Positions 50,025 to 62,828 of a stretch of DNA of 64,000 bases are shown in pieces; position 1 is the first letter of the stretch; each line of letters starts with the position of its first letter. The notes under the pieces were generated by a model, which was given only the letters and a program-made list of their open reading frames with translations, was not told the DNA's origin and made no database searches. The stretch covers positions 248,001 through 312,000 of the forward strand of contig JABVXV010000049.1 of assembly GCA_013365325.1 (NCBI GenBank), read 5' to 3'. This DNA is from Dipetalonema caudispina (Eukaryota > Nematoda > Chromadorea > Rhabditida > Onchocercidae). The translations under genes and the position numbers were made by a program.

Positions 50025-51502
50025 GTGATTATTCAATCTATAAATGTTGCCGTTGATGGAACTATCGTTCAAACAAACACAGAAACATTTGTTCCTTCAT
50101 TCCGTGCTATACTTTTCATTACTAGTTGAAACGATATAGCAGTAAAATCATTTCTTTTTTTATTTTCATCCTACTTGAAACTGTGCACACCGTGATTCAT
50201 AGTTTTATTTTATACACAATTTTTTGAACTGTTAGTCTTACACATAAGTTGTTTTTTAGTAAAAAGAAGAATTTTTTAACTATTATTTAACTTTCTTCTT
50301 ATTATTAGTAAAGTAATTAAATTGGTTGCTTAGCTCTAAATTACTTTCAAAGTTGAACTTGTTTATCTAAGCATTTTGCGAAATTAAAATGTTTTTTGTT
50401 CATGCAATAATGGTGTAGTTATATTTGAGTGGGCTGTTAGGAATTGAGCATTTTCAGCGTTCTTCGGCTCTCTCAGCATTAGGAAAGTGGCCGTATTTAT
50501 TCGTTTCACAAGCTACATTTGACAATTACCTTGTTATAAATTATACACAACCAAGCAAGTAATAAGCCATGAAGAGGTAATGATAACGTTATGATTATAA
50601 CTGACTTGTGAAAATGGATCATACATTTTTATAAAGGCTCATTATCAGTTGTCTTTTCATTGTGTGTAGCGAAGGGATATCCCGGGGAGTGTCATTCACA
50701 GAAACAAAAGATTCGGTGATAATAGTTTCTATGGTCTGCTGTTTGCACATGTAATAGAAGAATCATTTACCGGCTATCAGCGATCTGGAAGATGTTTTAA
50801 TACTGGCTTCTGATCTATTGCAGAAATTGTTCTCGCATGTGTGAAACTGGTGATACTTACACTGTATTTTTATTGAACCGAGCTAAATCCATGGGAGCAT
50901 TGTTGTATGATATACGACCCGTGACGCCAAGTAAACTTTCGGCCATTGATGGTTCTTCCATTAATGTTGCTGCTGGAAAAAAAAAAACTGAATTTTTGAA
51001 CAGAGATATAAGTAGCTATATATTTGAAAATAAGGCTGTATTCATTTATGGCAATGTGGAAAGTATGAGTTATTAAAGAGATGAAATATGGGTAATATTT
51101 CTGCAATTAAAAATTTAATACGAAGTAATTGAATGAAACGAACTAAATCTATCATTCTTTGACTACCTTTTAATCTTTGTTTGCTTTAGTGTTTATAGAA
51201 TACTAAAGGCAGTATTTCCTCTACATATGTTTACTTTGTACTGTAATTTAACTGGGCAGAGTTTGCACTCTTTAATGATTTAATAAAAGTTTTGCTGAAA
51301 TATTGAAGCTCACTTCTTACGAATGGGAATTCTGTATTATTTGCCATTTGCGAAGGTCGTAAAAGATTATGCGACTTGTGATTCTCGTCTATCGGACGTT
51401 GTTTTTTTCTGAAATAAGTGAGCGGATAGATATATGATACATTGAAATAATAATAAGACTGGAGAAATAAATTTTTTTTTAGATTTGTCAATCTATCTTC
51501 TG
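50025..51502. other. unassigned region with coding-like exons
   Basis: Past the ADA1-like stop there are plus-strand segments that look like exons but that I could not join into one sound gene: after TTTCAG at 50457 (RSSALSALGKWPYLFVSQAT), after TGTAG at about 50670 (two open frames, one RRDIPGSVIHRNKRFGDNSF) and after TTGCAG at about 50822 (MCETGDTYTVFLLNRAKSMG, LSAIDGSSINVAAG). They may be a further gene or a decayed one. See findings. Confidence 0.3.
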
Positions 51503-54500
51503 TTAACAGATAAAAATATACCCTTCGCAAAGTTCTCGATAAACTGTAAAAGTGATCTGTTTTCCTTCATCCCATTGTGCCTTCTCAACAGCTGATTCTT
51601 CATCAGGATATGTGAATACTGTTGGTGATGATGAATGGAATTCTAGCCTTGCTTCCTACAAATGAAATATCTTGACTTATATCTTATTTATTTCAATTAT
51701 CTCAAATCATTCCTGAATTTTATTCCAAATCTTCTGAGCATAAATATTCCAATTTAGTCAGTTTGTTTTATCACAAGTTTAAGTTAAAGTATAACAATCA
51801 GATTTAAAAATGATCATATTCACTATTTTGCACTTAACAACGCTAAAATTTATGGAAGTTTCAGCTAATAACCCTCGGACGTGAACGTGTACGCTTCGCT
51901 GAGTTGCGTAATATTCCTTCTCCAGTACTAGATACAGAAGGCGTGAGATCTTCAAATACGAATTCTAACTGAAAAATTAAATTTGGTATTCATTAAATTG
52001 ATTTGCATTTTTGGTAATTGGAGTTCTAAGCATGAACGACTTTAAAATAAGGAAGCGATGATGACAGACGGAACAATGAGCATTGTAAATTAATTCACTG
52101 CAAATTTCATAAAATGGAACCTTCTCAGCCATAGCCTCCATTAGTTCTGGAACATCTTCATCCATAACCAAACTCAGCAGTGACTGCCGTACCGGTCCTT
52201 CGTCCTAAAGATTTCAATATTCATAGAATTGAACAGAATTGAAATTTTAGGAAATTTTGCGGAAAAGTCATAAAACTTAGATCATCACTTGTTGTCTCAT
52301 TAATGAGCTAGAAGAATCGAAGGAACTTAAAATTTAAACATATTACTGTAGTCTTTAGGTGGAAAAATTCTTGGATCAATTGGGAGAGAAGTCTTTGTAC
52401 AATCTCAATATCGTTATCTTCCAAGCAACGGATTAAAATTCAAGAATGACTGTAGGTCTACGACAAGCGTCTGAAATTTTTCTGCTCATATATGTTAGAA
52501 GCGGAAAGAATTCAGATGATCTATCTGTCTAACCTTAGTGATCCTGGCATTTGGCAGTTCACTGCTGCATGATTCTCCTTGCAGATCTGTTCCATTTGCC
52601 ATGTTTTTCTTTTCCAAGTACATCGCTGTTAAACTTTTCCGATGAGTTTCCCAATTCGACTTATTGCTATAAGTTGTGTTCAGTAATCCAACGTTATGAC
52701 CGACGGGCATAAGTGTTTCGCTCGATTTTAATTCAATTCCATCTACGATGAATTCCGATCGTTCATCATCCGTTTTCAATCCTGTCGTAGACTGTTTATC
52801 ATCTGTAACGGAGGTGGACGATACGGCCGCTACTGTGCGGTTTTCCTCCGTTTCTTTTTCATGTTTCGTATCATCGTTCGTTTCTTCTGAAAAAAAAACG
52901 GAAAATATGATGCAGTAATGCAATGTCAAGATTGAATATTAATTCTAATTATCAGAAAACTCCTTTCTAATTTTCCGGTAATTTTATCACTTCTGTGTGC
53001 TGAACTTTTTTTGGAAAATGAAAACTCTACTGTCAAGTTTCTTTAGCATTATGATGCAAAAATTTCCACTTTAAACTGTAAGGAATACGAATGAAAACAA
53101 TTTCCTCTGAAAATCGTAGAAAAGATTCGGAATTAAATTTCAAAAATCGGGAAAATAATCATGTAGAAGAGAAAAGTGAGAATAAATTATTTCTCATCCA
53201 TTCTTACGATATCGTCCACGAAGAAAAAAGCTTGGAACAAGCTGAAATGTTTATCAGCAACAACAAGTAAAGTATTTTAAAATTAAGCTTTCAATAATTA
53301 GGTGAGTCAACATCAAAGGAAGAGGATTAGAGAAATTTTTATCTGGCGCTTTATTTGAAATCATATTGTAATTTATTTACAAATAATAAGTTGATATTAA
53401 TACTCATATACCATCGTTTATTTATTTATGAATTTATCTGTCTACAACTATGTAGGAAGCATGCATACAGTATTATTTCTTCTTATTTTCAAGAAATGCT
53501 TACGGATTAAGAAACAACTTTCAGAATGATTTTAAAAAGTTAACTCTTTTAAAGTTTTTCAGAAGCAGGAAAAATGCTCATTAAGTTATGCTGAAATAGG
53601 AAGTTTAAGAAGAGTAGGAAAGAATTTTAGATAGGCTGCGCAGTTCCAAGAATTCATAATTTTATTCCCAGTTAACTCCCAAAAACTTTTCCGGTCGTTT
53701 GAAGAATTCAAATCATTGCTTCAAACGACAGTACATGAGACGAAGAATGGAAGAGTTGAGTAGAACATACTTATATTTTTGAGTGCGGTGCTAAACCAGC
53801 TGAATTGGAGCGGTTTTTGATACATCAAGAATGGTCTCTGAATTTCCTTACGATAACCGGAACATATTGGTGACAACGACATTGAGTGCTTCTTGGCTGA
53901 ACTTCGACGAATAAGTGTTAAAAGATTGAACAAGTTAGACGTTTGTAGGAATTTCAAAAAACGAGTTCCGATATCGGAAAAGTCACAAATTCATTCATGA
54001 ACTCCATAGATACCCTCTTCCAAAAATTCTTACACTTTAAATATCAACATAGCTTTAAACAACCACAAGAAATGCTTTTTCGAACAATATTACATGTGAC
54101 AAACACTCTATCAAATATCCAACAAAGAACTGGATTGTAATTATAGTTCAGCCAGATAGGTACTCATAGATTTTCAGAAGAGTAATTTCAATCAAAATTT
54201 GATTATAGCAGCATATGCTTGCCCGATATGTCACTTTAATGTTAGAAAGTAAAAACAAGTATTACACATTGAAACACAAAAATAGGTTAGGAAGTAGATG
54301 TTCCTTTCAGATAACCACAGAATTCTCTTTTCATTGATGTGACCTTTCTTTAATTCAATTTTTTTCAACCAAAACTAAAAAGAACTCAGTAATATCCAAA
54401 TAAGAATTTTATTCTATCATACTATTTAAGTATTTGGAAAAAAAGAAGACGTAATATGTAGATATTTAAGCGAACAAAAAAAATTTGAATCAAAACACTG

Positions 54501-57500
54501 AAATATGACAGATTGCTTCCATGAAGCAAATTGGTAGAGAAATTAAATTTGTGAATTAGTTATGCAATAAAACACATACACTTCTCTGGCTGCAAAATTT
54601 ATCATCAAGTTTAAAATTGAACTTTTATTATCGCTGATTTGAAATAATTCTTAAGCATTTTTTTTTTTTTCAAACTAAAAAAATTTTAACCTCGACCTAT
54701 ATACAGTTGGACATTTCATTGCCACGAGCAGCAATTGTAACAAAGATGACGTTTTCATGAAAGAATGAAGCAATTTAAAATCAACAATAACCTAACAAAA
54801 TTTTGAAATTGCATCCAATTATTAAAAGAACATTCCAGAATGTAATTCTATTAGATAATTTCTGCAATCTTTTATCAACTTATGATGCTAATGTTTATTT
54901 GATTACTTAGTAGAAGATGTTCTCGCTGTTAACTGAAGTTGTAACATTGTAATTGATATGATCTCATTCTTTCCAAGGTCAATTCGGACATTTCTCCTTC
55001 AGAATTCTATGATATGTTTGAAAAGGCATAAATTACAGATTATCAAAACTTTTAAGGAAATTTAAGCAAATAGTTGTCTGAAATCATACTCTGTTCAGTT
55101 AGGCTTCTAAATATACATGGATTTTAAAGTATACTATCTTCGAATAATTCTTTAACAATTCTGTCCTAACGATTGTTTCTGGAAAAATAAATTGATGAAA
55201 GTGAAGAGTGAAAACATTCACAATCATTTTCTTTGTATCTTTTCATTGCATGAATAATGTTTGCATTTCAACTGGATTATAACATAGATTTCATATTTCA
55301 AGTCATTCATCAGAAACCTATAATCAGCCTAGTCTAATCATCGAAAGCGAATTTCATTAATAAAAAAATGAAATCAATCGGAATTTATCTTAGAAGTGAA
55401 ATCTGATTTCTCAAAATTCGTAATCATAAAAAAAAATCCCTAAAAAATGAACTGAATTCATTAATAATAGATTTATATGAATACTTTTCACCTACTTAAA
55501 TTTCCCGTTTCTCTCCCATTCCATCAGAGTCCTCTTATCTTACCAACCTCCCTAAATCACTCAATGATTCCTTTCTCTCCTAACGAAAAGGAACTCGTTC
55601 CTAACACAACAACATATTTATAATAAATGACAAAAGACGACCATCGATACCTACTTCTGAGAGAATTTGTTGCTTAGATGGAAAAAAAAAAACAGTTGAA
55701 ATTTTGTGAAATTAAAAAAAAAAAAAACAATTTTTTAATGTCAACAAATTGGAACACAATGGGATAAGAGAGATTTTATATGATAACAATTGATATTTAT
55801 AGTTATCAACTGAGCACGTATATACATTTTATACTTGATATCATCATAAAAATATTCGCAGATCAAAGGTCAATCGTGATTTTTTAATTCCCATAACAAT
55901 TATGTTTTTTCATTTAATAGAAAAACAGCAATTTTGATAATATTATCTACCTGAGGTCTTTTACTTCAGTAATGATTTATTTCATTTTGAAAAGAACTTG
56001 CCTACTCTTTATCATAAACAATATAAAACGTTGCTCCTCAAGTCGTTTCGATTAAAATTTCAGTCAAATTTTATACTCGAAAATTTTACTGGAGAGAAAT
56101 TTTATAAAAGTTATTGAAAGAAAGAGAAGTAGGAATGTAAATGGAGACGAACATCATAAACTATGAGACATTTTTGAAATATTTTTCCTACAAAACAGAC
56201 AAATTACAGGATTACAATGTGATTCTTCCTATAAGAATTGAATAATAAAACTGCTCATTCATTTATAAAAGTGTTCATAATTGAACATATAAATAATTAT
56301 AACTAAAGATGATATTTATAATAGTGAATAGAATTAATTTATTATCGTTGTCAAATTTAGAACTTTTAAATTGCATTTCAAATATTGTGAACTAATAATA
56401 GGTAAGCATGAAGATTTATATAAAATATGGAACAAGGTAATCGATTCAATAAGTGGGTAAATAAGCTATAAAAATTAATTAAGCATGGATGTTATTATGT
56501 ATATAATTAAAACTAAACTTCTTTTGCTGTTGTTAAATGAGAATTTTATTTAAGTTTAAATTTCGAAACTAAGATATTACAAAGTTCAAGTAATTGGCTA
56601 AAGTATCAATTCCGAAGAATCATTTCGCTTAAGAATCATACGTAATAGATAAATGAAATTGAACTGGGTCATGATGAAATGGGACAGGTGAATATCAATT
56701 GATTGCTGGTAGAGTGCATGAGTCAGGCAACATACACAGTGTAATTAATATATGCAAAAATGCTATTGAGCTGAATGAGATAGAAACGGACAAAATGCCG
56801 ATAAGGAATCAGCCAGTTTAAATTATCACAAAACAATCACACTGATATATTAACTTATCGTATGTTTTACTTCAAACAAAATCTACTGCGATATTTTAAT
56901 CTTACAGTTTCAGTTTAAATTCTAACTCATAAAATGCAAAAATCGATGTAAACTTTGACATTTTGAGAGATATTTCCCCAAAAATGTCATTTAGTGAGCA
57001 GATAATGACTGATAAGATAATGAAATGAAGCTTAATTGAAAATTTTTCATGCTTTTTCCACTCAAAAGACTGTTTGAAAATCAATTTAACCTGCATTTTT
57101 GCGCAAGATAAAACAAAAAAGAAAGTCTTTAAAGTTCTCAAATATAATTAAATTTTTTTTTTCTATTTTACGGGAGCTAAATAGAAATAAAATTCATCAA
57201 ATTTCTATGTTCATGTAAGGGAGACTGTGCACAAATGTGAAATGTTATAGGCTGAGAACACGCTGGAAAAGTATTGTGCACATATAGGAGCAACAAATAC
57301 TTACATTTGCATTTTGTTGCAATCAATTGAACAGAATTCAAATAAACACAAATGAAAATACACTTTTGCTATAAAATTAATGGGAATGTTGCAAGAAGTA
57401 ACTTGAATTATTCAGTTAGCTAAGGATTTCTACTTATTTAGAATTTAAAATAAAAAAAAAAATATACAAAAATACCTGAAAAAGTGGGCGTAAAATGGCC

Positions 57501-60500
57501 AAATATTGTATTTTTAGAAGGAAAATAGAATCATTTCATTGAATGAGCTTATCATTGTTTGTTTGTTTATTTTGTTATCACTTAAAAAGTCACCAACTTT
57601 TCACTATCTTATCATTTTACTATTAACTATTTCGCATTTCCTGTTTTGTTTTATTTTATTAGTCACTGTGCTTCCTGCAACAATTTCAAGTTTTTCAATT
57701 TCAGTTATTTGTTACACTAGAAACAGTGTTACATATTTGCGTATTTTTAGAGCAAATTTTGTGGTTCGTCAAGAAAAAAGAAAAATTAATTTTAATTATA
57801 TCAGTCACACAGTCAGTTACATCATATCATTAATTTGTTTTTTCTTTAATTAGCCATTTCAAATATACACCATCAAATGGTAACATATTTACCGATATAG
57901 TTGCATATCTATTTATCACTTAATGCTCTCTTTGACAATCAATCGTAGTATCTTCACAACATTGCGATAACCTACTTCTTACCGCTCTATCTTTCCCATA
58001 AGTTAATCATTTATTGAGGAAGATATTATATTTATCCTCATTTTTTGCCCAGAAAAAAACAAGAATTATCGTACTGATGATTTAACAAGTTCTCAAAGGA
58101 TGGAAGAAGTCAAATGGAATCGAAATTCTTTTGAAATGATTTCAGAAAGTAGCAGCAAGTAATTAAATGAAGTAGAGCAGGAAATACGAAATAGTTAACT
58201 GACGCTGAAAATTTTAAAAATTAATAACTTTTCCAGTGACGATAAAATAAACAACAACAAGCATATATGATTCTTTTTCTTCAAGGTAATAATTAACTCA
58301 GTGATACAAAATAATATTATTGCTTAAAATGATTAAATTTGTACTACTAATACTGTTAAAAACCACTGATATCCTTTTAGTGTTGCATTTTTAGATGAAA
58401 TTTTAAAGAAGTACAAGAATGCAATAAGATTGTTTTGTTACTTTTAAAGAACATTAGATATATTATCGGCAACAATAATCAGTTATCAATTTTTTATAAA
58501 TCTTATGAATCAACGATTAATCCATATCATCTTATCACTTATTTCTCTTACTAATATCAAATGAATTGGACTGTTGGCAAAAGTACCATTTGCACTTCCA
58601 AACAACAATTTTTCGAGAAGTTTAATCATTTGGTAATATTGTGAAGACGAATGAAATGAAAGTTAAACAATCTCAACTAAAACAAGCCATTTACCCAATC
58701 GTAATGACTTTTTAACACTGTTAGTATTTACCTTTCATTTCGAAACAAAAAATGAATCAATTGAAGCTTTCGAACTTTACTAATGCTGTCACAGTAATTT
58801 CAAACACAATCATTGATGGATAAATTAAAAACTTGCATTAGGAACTAAATGGAATGCAAAATGTTCATTCTAAGTTCTTTGATCATTGCTAATTACTTTT
58901 CAAAAGTGCTTCAAAGTTATTTGTGATTTCGAAGTCGTTTACACTTATAATCATTCAATTCAGCTCAATATTTCGAAAAATTTTTGACTTGACATTATGC
59001 AAAATTAAGAAATAAAAAGAAAGAAGAGTAAATTATATGTTATTGTAAAGCACAAATTGAGAATGAAGAAGATAACACTCATAAATTGGAGTTAGCTGAT
59101 AGCTCTCTAAAGTTGAATGGCTCCTAAAAGATTATATGCATAAAATGAAAAGCTTCTTGTTATTTGGAAAGATGGATCGGGTCGCTAAACAGCTGCGATC
59201 GGCGTCGGCGATAGTGTGAGACACAATACAATTTGGTTGGAACATCATTTCCGATTCATTCGGATGTTGGCCTGCCTATTAGTCTTTACGACAAAAAAAA
59301 AAAGAAAAAAGTATTTGGTAATCTAATCAAAATAGTGATACACCTGTCGAGAGATTATTCTTTCATTTGCTCCATTTAAATTTTTCGGATTCGTTATTAT
59401 TTTCCAATGAAATACTATAGATGTGTCCTTTTTATGGGAAGAGAAATTAATAAAGTGAAGCTTTGGTTAGACATGAGAGTATTGATGACGATACAAGGAC
59501 ATGAAATACTTGAAAACAGGACAATATTAGTGAAAAAAAATGAATCCTGTTTTTGATTACACAGCTGGAGAATTTTCTCCTTTTTTTTTTTTTTTTTTTT
59601 TTTGAAAAATTAAAAAGACATCTCCTAACACTTAGATAGATTGATCACATCAAATTCAAATTTCATGCGAATAATTTACTAATTCCATTCATATTTCTTG
59701 AAAAATGTTGAAATAAGCAATAAATTTCTGAAAACATCAAATTATAGATCGTAAGAAAGACCCACCTGGATAATATTTTTGAGAAACAGATTGGAGATCA
59801 GATCCTAATGCATTCATTTCTTTGTTCAAGTTGATATTCTTTAAACATTCTTTCTTCTCTTTATATAACGAACATAAGCCGGAATCAGAAACAGAAACTG
59901 CATGAGGATGAGGAATTGAAACTTGAGAGATGTTTCGATACTAGAACTGATAAGTATGCAAAAGTAAACGAAAAAGTTAACTTTGCTAAAACAATCTAAA
60001 TATTTATATTTTTGAAGTAATTTTGAAGACATGATTCAATCTAGGAGTAAATTTCAAATCTCCTATGTCAATAGACATACAATTTTAACTCTTTAAATTA
60101 TGAAATTGATTAGTGTAAGATAAATGTCGATTAAATTTCTTCCATATATGTAGTTTGTTCATTACCTTTAATTGTGTCAACATATTGTGATCTCCTGTAT
60201 CATACCGATTATCTATTATATCCTTATGTACACCTTTTTTGGCTCGTTGTTCTCGAACTGTGTTGAATTTCTTTAACAAACGATGTACTTCTTGCAAAGC
60301 ATTCTTTTCGTCTTCCTTTCTGTCGGATATTTTAACTGAAAATTAACTCAATTAAATTATTTTCCTGTTTCTTAATTTCCATAAAACATTACAAAACGAA
60401 TGGCTTATTAATTTTAACAGGTGAAAATGTCACAAATTCGTATGTTTCAATAATATCTATCTTTTCAATTTTACTGAAAAAAAAAAAGAAAAAAAAAAAA

Positions 60501-62828
60501 AAGATGCTTCCAATGGACTGGAAAATTATGGCTGGGAAATTTTATCTAATCTAACAGGTTTGAGTTTATAGCTGCAGAAATTCTATTGATTTACGGTTCG
60601 TCTATTTCAATCTCTCAGAATTCGGTCTAAAATAGTTTCTCTCCACTAGAAATTCTTATCAATCAAAAATATTATTTTTGTTTGTTTGATTAAATATATG
60701 TTAAAAAGTTATGAATTTGCTATAGTACTGTAATTTAAAAGTCTTTCATTGAAATAAAGTTAAAAATAAGAAATAAAAATCTCTCTAAATTTTCGATATA
60801 TATTTTATTGTTATTTCTTCAGATTATCTAAATTGATAAGTTTGCAAAAAAAAAATCAATAATATGCAAAGTTTTTTAATAAACAGATAAATATTAAAAT
60901 CAAAGAATAATTATAGACAAAAATGATACATTTGAATATCTAAAATGCATATAAATGTAAAAAATTATTTATGATGATTATAAACAATTTTGCTATCCTT
61001 CTTATTAATTATATTGTTTTTGAAGTATGAGCATATCACAATAATGAAAAATTAAAGATTTGTTGTATTCAGGAAATCTCCAAGAACAAAAAAAAAAAAA
61101 ACTTTACAGTTTGTTGCTATTAATGAAAAAAGTTACTTCTATTCAATTATTTCTCATAATTTTCATCGTATAATTTGTATTAAATAAAAGAATCGATTGA
61201 GAGATGAAAAGTTTGAGGAAAACGCTGGTTTGAATTCTCAATAAATTACCTGAAGTATTGATAACGATGGGAGTAGTAGTAGTAGTAGTACTGGAATTGG
61301 TTTCCAATATATCATGGCTTAATTTCGTGTTAATTGTCTTTTTTATCTGTTCGTTCAATTCTTTCTGCTGCAAATGGACAACAATTTAGCGCATTTCACA
61401 ACAATTAATACTATTATGCTTATTGAGAAATATTTAAAATAGATGTGGAATAAAAGGAATTCGAAGAGAGAGGATGACAATGGGACAGTGAATAATTAAA
61501 TAATTAATCATTGAGCGTAACAATTATATTGTTAGTAAAATGGACAAATAAGTCATGTTACGGAGCTATTTGATTTATCATTTTATAACAGATATTTGTA
61601 TCGTTAGCTTTATTATGATAATTGATGATATAATACGTGGTGCTTTATTGATCGTAGACGTGAAATTACCTGGGAGTGCCCGAAATTGGATAAGGATGAT
61701 ACACTTGGTACTGTGGAAAGTTCCGTAACATGCCGATTTTCATTAGGCGGTGCCAATTTTACCACCACCTTTACTGTATCGCTTAAAACTGGTAGTTGTT
61801 TATCGCTTTTGTCTCCTTTGATCTCAAAGTTCTCTAAAAAGGCTATGATTCGACTAAAAAAAAAGTAATAATCTTAGGATCTGTTTATAATCTAAGAAAT
61901 ATAAACAAAATTTCTGATCAAAATTTGAATGTTTGCTTTTCTACAATTTTTATGTATCAATAAAAAAATTTTAGCATAGTACCATCATGTTGAGCTTTTC
62001 GAATATCTTCATGTGTTTCCACCGATTCGGGAGTAGATGAACTGCAACCTCGTCGAAAACGAAATTTGTTAAGCTATAAATAGAGAAAAAATCGAAAAAA
62101 TTTAAAGATCAAGAGAGAAAAAATCTTTCCTTGATAGTAGTATCCATCCAGGATAGTAATATGGTATAATAAAATTTGATTGACCTTTTTATGTGGAAGA
62201 CTAGATGAGGTTGCGGAAATTTTTTCAAACTTTTCTCGTATCGATTCGATTTTTTTTGCTTTACGATTTGCTTTTGTATCACCAGGAATCACAGTAGCAT
62301 GATATAAATAGGTGCCATTCAACTCCACCGTGTCAATCACCTGCATTGAATATTACTTAAATTAATTTAGGAAAAAAATTATGGTAGCGAGAATCCGGGT
62401 TATAGTTTGCTTTTGTGGTACTTTAAGAAGTATACCTTTACCGCCGGTACAAAATGCAATTCATCCTTCTTCTGTTCATCACAAGAGTTCACATCACTTT
62501 TTGTAGCATTAAGAAGAGCCTTATTTCTGTAATTAAAAATTAATAAACTATATTGCCATGTTGTTAATAATTTGAAATCTTAATTGGATTTTCAAAACTC
62601 AAAAAATACGATGAATTTAATAAACTTGTGGAGAGAACCAACGTTAGTTTTGAAGTAGTAAGTGTTTGTGTGTTGCATCGACGAATTTCACTAATTACTG
62701 TGAAGTTATTTTCTGCGGATGATTTTCGTCGTTTAAAACGTGGTGATCGCAATAGAGGTACTGCACTGGGCTCCTTGGATAATTGCAAGAATCGAGCACA
62801 TAACTTTTGAACTACCCCTGGACCATAA
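51503..62828 (-). CDS. unrecognised disordered protein with a 6.9-kb intron, 5' end incomplete
   Basis: Twelve exons whose phases agree: 62828-62643, 62526-62436, 62340-62185, 62073-61983, 61833-61670, 61367-61250, 60335-60166, 59940-59766, 52886-52534, 52204-52121, 51968-51873, 51655-51503 (stop TAA 51503-51505). At least 610 residues. Sequence landmarks: YGPGVVQKLCARFLQLSKEP with SPRFKRRKSS, KKIESIREKFEKIS, KKLNKFRFRRGCSSSTPESV, a Thr6 run, NALQEVHRLLKKFNTVREQR, a Ser/Thr/Glu-rich stretch, RKSLTAMYLEKKNMANG, DEDVPELMEAMAEK and, near the end, SPTVFTYPDEESAVEKAQWD. The first segment faintly resembles the short RF.E...SKESP-type motif of anillins, but no anillin-homology or PH domain is present, so I do not name it. 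The jump from 59766 to 52886 (phase 1 on both sides) is the weakest link: exons 59766-62828 and 51503-52886 could be two genes. A further exon around 62967-63023 may lie upstream. Confidence 0.5.
52887..59765. other. 6.9-kb non-coding stretch, modelled as one intron
   Basis: Very AT-rich with scattered poly(A)/poly(T) runs and no exon chain on either strand. The open frame at 57539-57853 (plus) encodes a hydrophobic Phe/Ile/Leu run of the kind expected from T-rich DNA. One GC-richer islet at about 59170-59290 stands out (see findings). If the flanking exons belong to one gene, this is an exceptionally long intron for this genome segment. Confidence 0.45.
61272..61290. repeat. coding (ACT)n trinucleotide repeat
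   Basis: Six ACT codons on the minus strand (plus-strand AGT repeats) encode Thr6 inside the exon 61367-61250, after ETNSS. It is probably length-variable. Confidence 0.8.

Noticed and set aside
57539..57853. 104-codon hydrophobic open frame on the plus strand
   Set aside because: Composition (Phe, Ile, Leu, Ser) is what T-rich DNA yields by chance; no motif, no splice context and no pattern of alternating loops and spans.
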